Part shown: in pieces, positions 5,271-8,386 of the stretch
How positions within the stretch are numbered: the first letter of the stretch is position 1
Layout of the letters: every line of letters starts with the position of its first letter
NCBI GenBank assembly: GCA_934511545.1
Contig: CAKSWM010000055.1
Location: 1-8,386 of the forward strand
Source: an uncultured Oscillospiraceae bacterium
GTDB lineage: Bacteria > Bacillota > Clostridia > Oscillospirales > Oscillospiraceae
Direction: 5' to 3'
DNA: 8,386 nucleotides
The notes under the pieces: model-generated
Database searches by the model: none
What the model saw: only the letters and a program-made list of their open reading frames with translations
What the model was told of the DNA's origin: nothing
Translations under genes and position numbers: made by a program

Positions 5271-7187
5271 TTACAGCATGCTGGCCACGGTATAGGCGTT
5301 CTTCATGGCGGTGCGCACATTCTTCGGGCTGCGGGCATCGCCGATGATGCGGAAGGTATCGGTCACAGCCGCAAAATCAAGTGCAAGCTCGCTGCGCGGG
5401 GTCAGTCCGCCGCAGGCGACAACATCGTCGCACTCAAGAGTATGCTCGATTCCGTCCTTATCGACGAACTTGACATAACCTTCGCCGATCTCGGTCGTAG
5501 TTACCTCGGTGAAGTAATGGAAGTTCTCGCGGCTCTCCCAATCCGCGACAAAGTTTTCGCGGAAGTGAACGGGCTGCGCATCGTGGGCAAGCATTCTCTG
5601 CCTGGTAAGGTCCGTGACCTCGTGTCCCATCCACGCCAGATACAGAGCGGTCTCCATGCCGGTCTCCGCGCCGCCGATAACGACGACATTCCTGCCGAGT
5701 TCGCCCTCGCGCCCGTAAACATCCAGCGGCATCCAGACCTTCGGTCCGTCGACGCCCGGAATGTTCGGCAGAACATGCTCCGCTCCGGTCGCCAGGATGA
5801 CAGCGTCATAATCTTCGCCTGCAATCAGCTCCGGAGTCGCCTCAACGCCCATGCTGACGTCTATGGGAGCTTTCCCTACCTGATAAGCCATGTAGTCCTT
5901 GAACTCACGCAGGGGCCATTTGAACGGGGACCAGTCGGCATGGCTGAGCTGTCCGCCGAGCTTATCAGTGCGTTCGTAAAGCGTGACACTGTGTCCACGC
6001 TTCGCCGCGACGAGAGCAGCCTCCATACCGGCCGGGCCGCCGCCGATCACCGCGACCTTCTTGACGCGGTCAGCCGGTTCGACGACAAAGTTGTGGTCAA
6101 GGCCGAGGACCATCTCGGGATTGACATAGCAGCCGGCGTCCGGATGATTCGGGCGGGTGTGGCAGCTGTTGCAGCGGATGCAGGGGACTATATCCTCTCT
6201 GCGGCCTTCCTCGATCTTCTTGACGTACTCAAAGTCGCAGATGAACGCGCGGGCCATATAGATAAAGTCGCACTTGCCCTCGGCAAGGAACTTTTCGTTG
6301 AGGTCGGGATCCTGATATCCGCCGACGGGAGCCACGATGACATTCGCGCCGGACTTTTTCAGTGCTTCGGCATAAGCAAGCGTTATCGGAGCTTCCTTGA
6401 CGGAATTTATTCCGAGAGGATGCGCAAGGTCGCCGTTCTTGGCGCGGATCTGAACGAGATCGACCAGGTCATCAACAGCCTTTACATACTCGACAAAGTC
6501 TTCAACGGTGTATCCGCCGGGATTATCCTCCTCGCCGCTGACCTGTATTTCGATGATGATGTCATTGCCGCACTTTTCACGGACGCGGCTGAACACCTTG
6601 CGCGCAAAGTTCGCGCGCTTCGCCGGGCTTCCGCCGTATTCGTCGGTGCGGGTGTTGTGAACGGGAGACATCGACTGGCTGAGCAATGATGCATTATACG
6701 ACATATAGAAGCACACCTGGTCAAAGCCAAGGCCCTTATAGGTAAAGCATTTCTCCGCGAAACTGTCCGCTATGCCGTCCATGACCTCCTCGGTCAGGTC
6801 GTTGACCGTCCAGCCGTTGGGCTCGATCTGCATCAGGGACATGCATGCCAGAGAGCCGTAGTTATGTATCGCCTCGACGACGCGGCACATGGCAAGCTGG
6901 GTATTGGGCTCGCGCAGATCATAGCTCTTGTCGGGGAAGGGAGCTCGGGCGCCGGGCGGGAGCGGACGCGAAAGCGGGCTGTCACCCCACGTCGGGCTGT
7001 TCACGCACACAACGGAGGCTCCATTTCTGGCTATATTGCCAAGATAGAGGCCAAGGGACTCCAGCACATCGCCGGAAAGTGCGCCGGAAACGATGCTGGG
7101 CACTGCGCGGGGAAAGCCCATTCTGTTTTTGTAAAACTGCTTTCCGACCTTCAGCGGGGACAGAAGCGTGGGGTAATACTTATTCAT
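5271..7187 (-). CDS. Old Yellow Enzyme-type NADH:flavin oxidoreductase with Fe-S and FAD/NAD(P) domains (FadH/BaiCD-like)
   Basis: This 638-residue enzyme has the architecture of 2,4-dienoyl-CoA reductase, BaiCD/BaiH and trimethylamine dehydrogenase. Residues 1-330 form an FMN-binding TIM barrel (LLSPLKVG at 8-15; NTRTDEYGGSPAKRANFARK at 178-197). A cysteine cluster follows, C336-x2-C339-x2-C342-x10-C353, for a 4Fe-4S centre. Residues 377-640 carry FAD (VAVIGGGPAGMEAAL, 378-391) and NAD(P) (VVVIGGAETGMETALYL, 501-517) Rossmann motifs. The family moves electrons from NAD(P)H through FAD and Fe-S to FMN, reducing activated C=C bonds, or runs in the dehydrogenase direction. Oddly, the usual HxxHGY active-site motif is replaced by Y161-M-S-Y164-N-A-S, the LxHxGR segment reads LMQIEP (118-123), and the loop after it is very short. 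The Fe-S spacing is one residue tighter than in FadH at two points. The ATG has GAGGAG 7 bases upstream (7195-7200). The substrate is unknown. It is divergent from a solute-binding lipoprotein gene. Confidence 0.92.
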   Translation of the reverse strand: MNKYYPTLLSPLKVGKQFYKNRMGFPRAVPSIVSGALSGDVLESLGLYLGNIARNGASVVCVNSPTWGDSPLSRPLPPGARAPFPDKSYDLREPNTQLAMCRVVEAIHNYGSLACMSLMQIEPNGWTVNDLTEEVMDGIADSFAEKCFTYKGLGFDQVCFYMSYNASLLSQSMSPVHNTRTDEYGGSPAKRANFARKVFSRVREKCGNDIIIEIQVSGEEDNPGGYTVEDFVEYVKAVDDLVDLVQIRAKNGDLAHPLGINSVKEAPITLAYAEALKKSGANVIVAPVGGYQDPDLNEKFLAEGKCDFIYMARAFICDFEYVKKIEEGRREDIVPCIRCNSCHTRPNHPDAGCYVNPEMVLGLDHNFVVEPADRVKKVAVIGGGPAGMEAALVAAKRGHSVTLYERTDKLGGQLSHADWSPFKWPLREFKDYMAYQVGKAPIDVSMGVEATPELIAGEDYDAVILATGAEHVLPNIPGVDGPKVWMPLDVYGREGELGRNVVVIGGAETGMETALYLAWMGHEVTDLTRQRMLAHDAQPVHFRENFVADWESRENFHYFTEVTTTEIGEGYVKFVDKDGIEHTLECDDVVACGGLTPRSELALDFAAVTDTFRIIGDARSPKNVRTAMKNAYTVASML

Positions 7188-7271
7188 TCTGTTTCTCCTC
7201 TCAATACTGTTTGACTATGATCAGTTATGTTCTCAATGCCACTGCCGTTATCGGGCTCGGACAATTCACAG

Positions 7272-7298
7272 ACTGACTCAGATCACATCTCTGTCAGT
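7272..7298. promoter_or_regulatory. Candidate operator: 27-base imperfect palindrome
   Basis: The site reads ACTGAC-TC-AGAT on the left and ATCT-CT-GTCAGT on the right of a CAC centre. Ten of the 12 arm positions pair; the two mismatches are adjacent. It lies 85-111 bases before the oxidoreductase start, in a non-coding spacer, and has no following T-run, so it is more likely a protein-binding site than a terminator. The protein that binds it is not in view. Confidence 0.5.
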
Positions 7299-7365
7299 TT
7301 AACATTATGAATATACATAGTTTTCACAATAAATTCAAGAGTATGGAATCTTTTTTAGTGCACAA

Positions 7366-7398
7366 AAACGGATTGTGTCTTTCCAAACGGATTGTGTC
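7366..7398 (+). repeat. Two 14-base direct repeats upstream of the lipoprotein promoter
   Basis: AAACGGATTGTGTC occurs at 7366-7379 and again at 7385-7398, perfectly conserved and 19 bases apart start to start, close to two helical turns. The second copy ends two bases before the -35 box at 7401. Tandem sites at this spacing and place are typical of an AraC-type or similar activator, the usual partners of this kind of sugar-binding lipoprotein operon. The regulator itself is outside the window. Confidence 0.65.
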
Positions 7399-7400
7399 GC

Positions 7401-7429
7401 TTCAAAGAACATATATTATCAAATATAAT
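7401..7429 (+). promoter_or_regulatory. Promoter of the solute-binding lipoprotein gene
   Basis: TTCAAA (7401-7406), a 17-base spacer and a perfect TATAAT (7424-7429) place the start near 7436. The -35 box is imperfect (4 of 6), which fits a promoter that needs an activator at the adjacent direct repeats. The leader is about 59 bases long. Confidence 0.65.
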
Positions 7430-7442
7430 AAGGCTGGTTCGG

Positions 7443-7462
7443 CACGCGATATTAATTGCGTG
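7443..7462 (+). other. 5'-UTR hairpin of the lipoprotein mRNA
   Basis: CACGCGAT (7443-7450) pairs with ATTGCGTG (7455-7462) in RNA, 8 pairs with one G-U, around an ATTA loop. It begins about 7 bases after the predicted transcription start. It may stabilise a highly expressed mRNA; it has no U-run, so it is not a terminator. Confidence 0.5.
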
Positions 7463-7494
7463 CGACAAATGTTGTAAGGAGAGTGACACAAAAG

Positions 7495-8386
7495 ATGACA
7501 AAGACCCGTATTCTGGCTCTGCTGCTCAGCGTGCTGATGGTAATGTCTCTGCTGGCCGGCTGCGGCAGCAAGGATGCTCCCGCTGACGATCCGGCAGACA
7601 CGCCGGCCACTGAGGCGCCGACCGGCGCTCCCGCGGATGAGCCTGCTGACGAACCCGCGGACGAACCTGCGGGAGACCCCGGCGAGATCAGCCTTCCGCT
7701 GACCGATGAGCCGGTCACCTTCACCGCATGGCAGCCCGACGCTCCGTTCATCTACCCCTACCTTGAGGGCGACTGGATGGCGGACGAGAACGTCAGCCAG
7801 ATCTATCTCGAAGAGCAGACCAATGTTCACCTCGAGTGGATCCTTGCCGGCGATGCGGCCGTTGACCTGTCCACCCGCATAGCCAGCGGCGATTATCCCG
7901 ACCTGTTCTTCACCGGTGCCGGTTACTACACCGGCGGCGAATCGCGCGGCGTTGAGGACGAAGTGTTCCTCGTTCTGGACGATTATCTCGATCAGATCCC
8001 GAACTATAAGGCGATCCTCGACTCCGATGAGGTCGTTCGCCGCCAGATACTGACCGGCGAAGGAAACGTTGTTTCCATCTACTCCGTCTACGACGACTTT
8101 GGCGGACGCGCGCCCAACGGTCCCCTTGCCCGCGGCGATTACATGGATGCTCTGGGCTACACCGTCGATACTCTGCGCACCTATGAGCAGTATCACGACT
8201 TCCTGACCGCCTGCTACACCGAGTACGGCGCTCAGCTCTATCTCCCCTACTCCGCTGTTCCTGACGACAACTGGCTGATCGGCTCCTACGGAGTTGCCGG
8301 CGAGTATTCCTCCATGCAAAACGCATTTCCGTTCTATGTCGTTGACGGCAAAGTCAAGTTTGGCCCCATCGAAGGCGGCTATAAGG
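7495..8386 (+). CDS. Extracellular solute-binding lipoprotein (family 1, LplA-like), 3' end cut by window edge
   Basis: This is the N-terminal 297 codons of an ABC-transporter substrate-binding lipoprotein, probably for carbohydrate uptake, anchored on the outer face of the membrane. The signal peptide is short (K3, R5, hydrophobic 6-21) and ends in the lipobox L20-A-G-C23. An acidic, Pro/Ala-rich linker follows (about 26-64), including ADEP three times in a row, each unit 12 bases. The mature domain has family features such as the VTFTAWQPDAP start, EEQTNVHLEWIL and ASGDYPDLFFTG, which recall the large LplA/YtcQ-type sugar-binding lipoproteins of Firmicutes, usually 500 residues or more; roughly half is missing here. 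AGGAG (7477-7481) is 13 bases from the ATG, a little far. An in-frame GTG at 7483 is too close to it to be used. The permease genes would be expected downstream. The ligand cannot be told from sequence. Confidence 0.9.
   Translation, partial: MTKTRILALLLSVLMVMSLLAGCGSKDAPADDPADTPATEAPTGAPADEPADEPADEPAGDPGEISLPLTDEPVTFTAWQPDAPFIYPYLEGDWMADENVSQIYLEEQTNVHLEWILAGDAAVDLSTRIASGDYPDLFFTGAGYYTGGESRGVEDEVFLVLDDYLDQIPNYKAILDSDEVVRRQILTGEGNVVSIYSVYDDFGGRAPNGPLARGDYMDALGYTVDTLRTYEQYHDFLTACYTEYGAQLYLPYSAVPDDNWLIGSYGVAGEYSSMQNAFPFYVVDGKVKFGPIEGGYK
7633..7668 (+). repeat. Three 12-base tandem units in the lipoprotein linker
   Basis: The units at 7633-7644, 7645-7656 and 7657-7668 each encode Ala-Asp-Glu-Pro. 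They differ only at third codon positions, so the amino-acid repeat is older than the last exchange of bases or is maintained by selection for an acidic spacer. This flexible linker separates the lipid anchor from the binding domain. Confidence 0.8.

Larger units (their letters stand above)
7188..7494. promoter_or_regulatory. Divergent regulatory spacer between oxidoreductase and solute-binding protein genes
   Basis: No gene is seen in these 307 bases. They hold a 27-base imperfect palindrome (7272-7298), two direct repeats (7366-7398), a good rightward promoter (7401-7429) and a leader hairpin (7443-7462). For the leftward oxidoreductase gene I find only weak promoter candidates, for example a CATAAT at 7309-7304 with no convincing -35; if used, transcription would start at the palindrome. 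Confidence 0.6.

Noticed and set aside
5253..6689. Plus-strand open frame of 478 codons
   Set aside because: It is antisense to the flavin oxidoreductase, runs through the two-way terminator region, and encodes nothing recognisable.
7272..7298. The 27-base palindrome as a transcription terminator
   Set aside because: It lies upstream of both divergent genes, its stem has central mismatches, and no T-run follows on either strand.
7483..7494. Upstream in-frame GTG start for the lipoprotein at 7483
   Set aside because: It is one base after AGGAG, too close for initiation, and would only add four residues before the signal peptide.
7402..8319. Minus-strand open frame of 305 codons
   Set aside because: It is antisense to the solute-binding lipoprotein and covers that gene's promoter and leader. 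The plus-strand product has a signal peptide and lipobox; the minus-strand one looks like repetitive shadow sequence.

Overview
The window looks like chromosomal DNA of a Gram-positive anaerobe of the Clostridia, most plausibly an Oscillospirales/Oscillospiraceae-type gut bacterium. The support is GC-rich coding sequence (my impression, not calculated) with AT-rich intergenic spacers, strong GGAGG-type ribosome binding sites, TTGACA/TATAAT promoters, hairpin-plus-U terminators, and gene types typical of Firmicutes (PepF, TrhP/U32, YitT-like membrane protein, lipoprotein solute-binding protein). The assignment is inference; no rRNA or other taxonomic marker is present.

Left half, minus strand. 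A sigma-A promoter (3035-3063) drives trhP, a U32-family tRNA U34 hydroxylation protein, followed 22 bases later by pepF, an M3B oligoendopeptidase F that runs off the left edge. Upstream lies a small basic protein gene (start 3309). It has no in-frame stop before a strong terminator hairpin at 3133-3176, which sits inside its coding frame. Its mRNA should therefore end without a stop codon, the arrangement known for ribosome-rescue genes such as arfA. This is the most interesting feature here. A further hairpin terminator (3391-3419) separates it from a LysR-family regulator gene (3453-4379).

Middle. The LysR gene is divergent from a 216-residue YitT-type membrane protein (4518-5168). The 138-base spacer holds one promoter in each direction, and a 19-base dyad covers the -35 box on the membrane-protein side. 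A very strong two-way terminator (5218-5253) lies between the membrane-protein gene and the convergent gene to its right.

Right half. A 638-residue flavin oxidoreductase of the Old Yellow Enzyme/2,4-dienoyl-CoA reductase type (minus strand, 5271-7187) is divergent from a lipoprotein sugar-type solute-binding protein (plus strand, from 7495, running off the right edge). The 307-base spacer contains a 27-base imperfect palindrome, two 14-base direct repeats 19 bases apart, a TATAAT promoter and a 5'-UTR hairpin, so both genes are probably regulated. The oxidoreductase has retained its cofactor motifs but lost the usual HxxHGY active-site signature, so its substrate is open. I saw no tRNA, rRNA, CRISPR array or insertion sequence.
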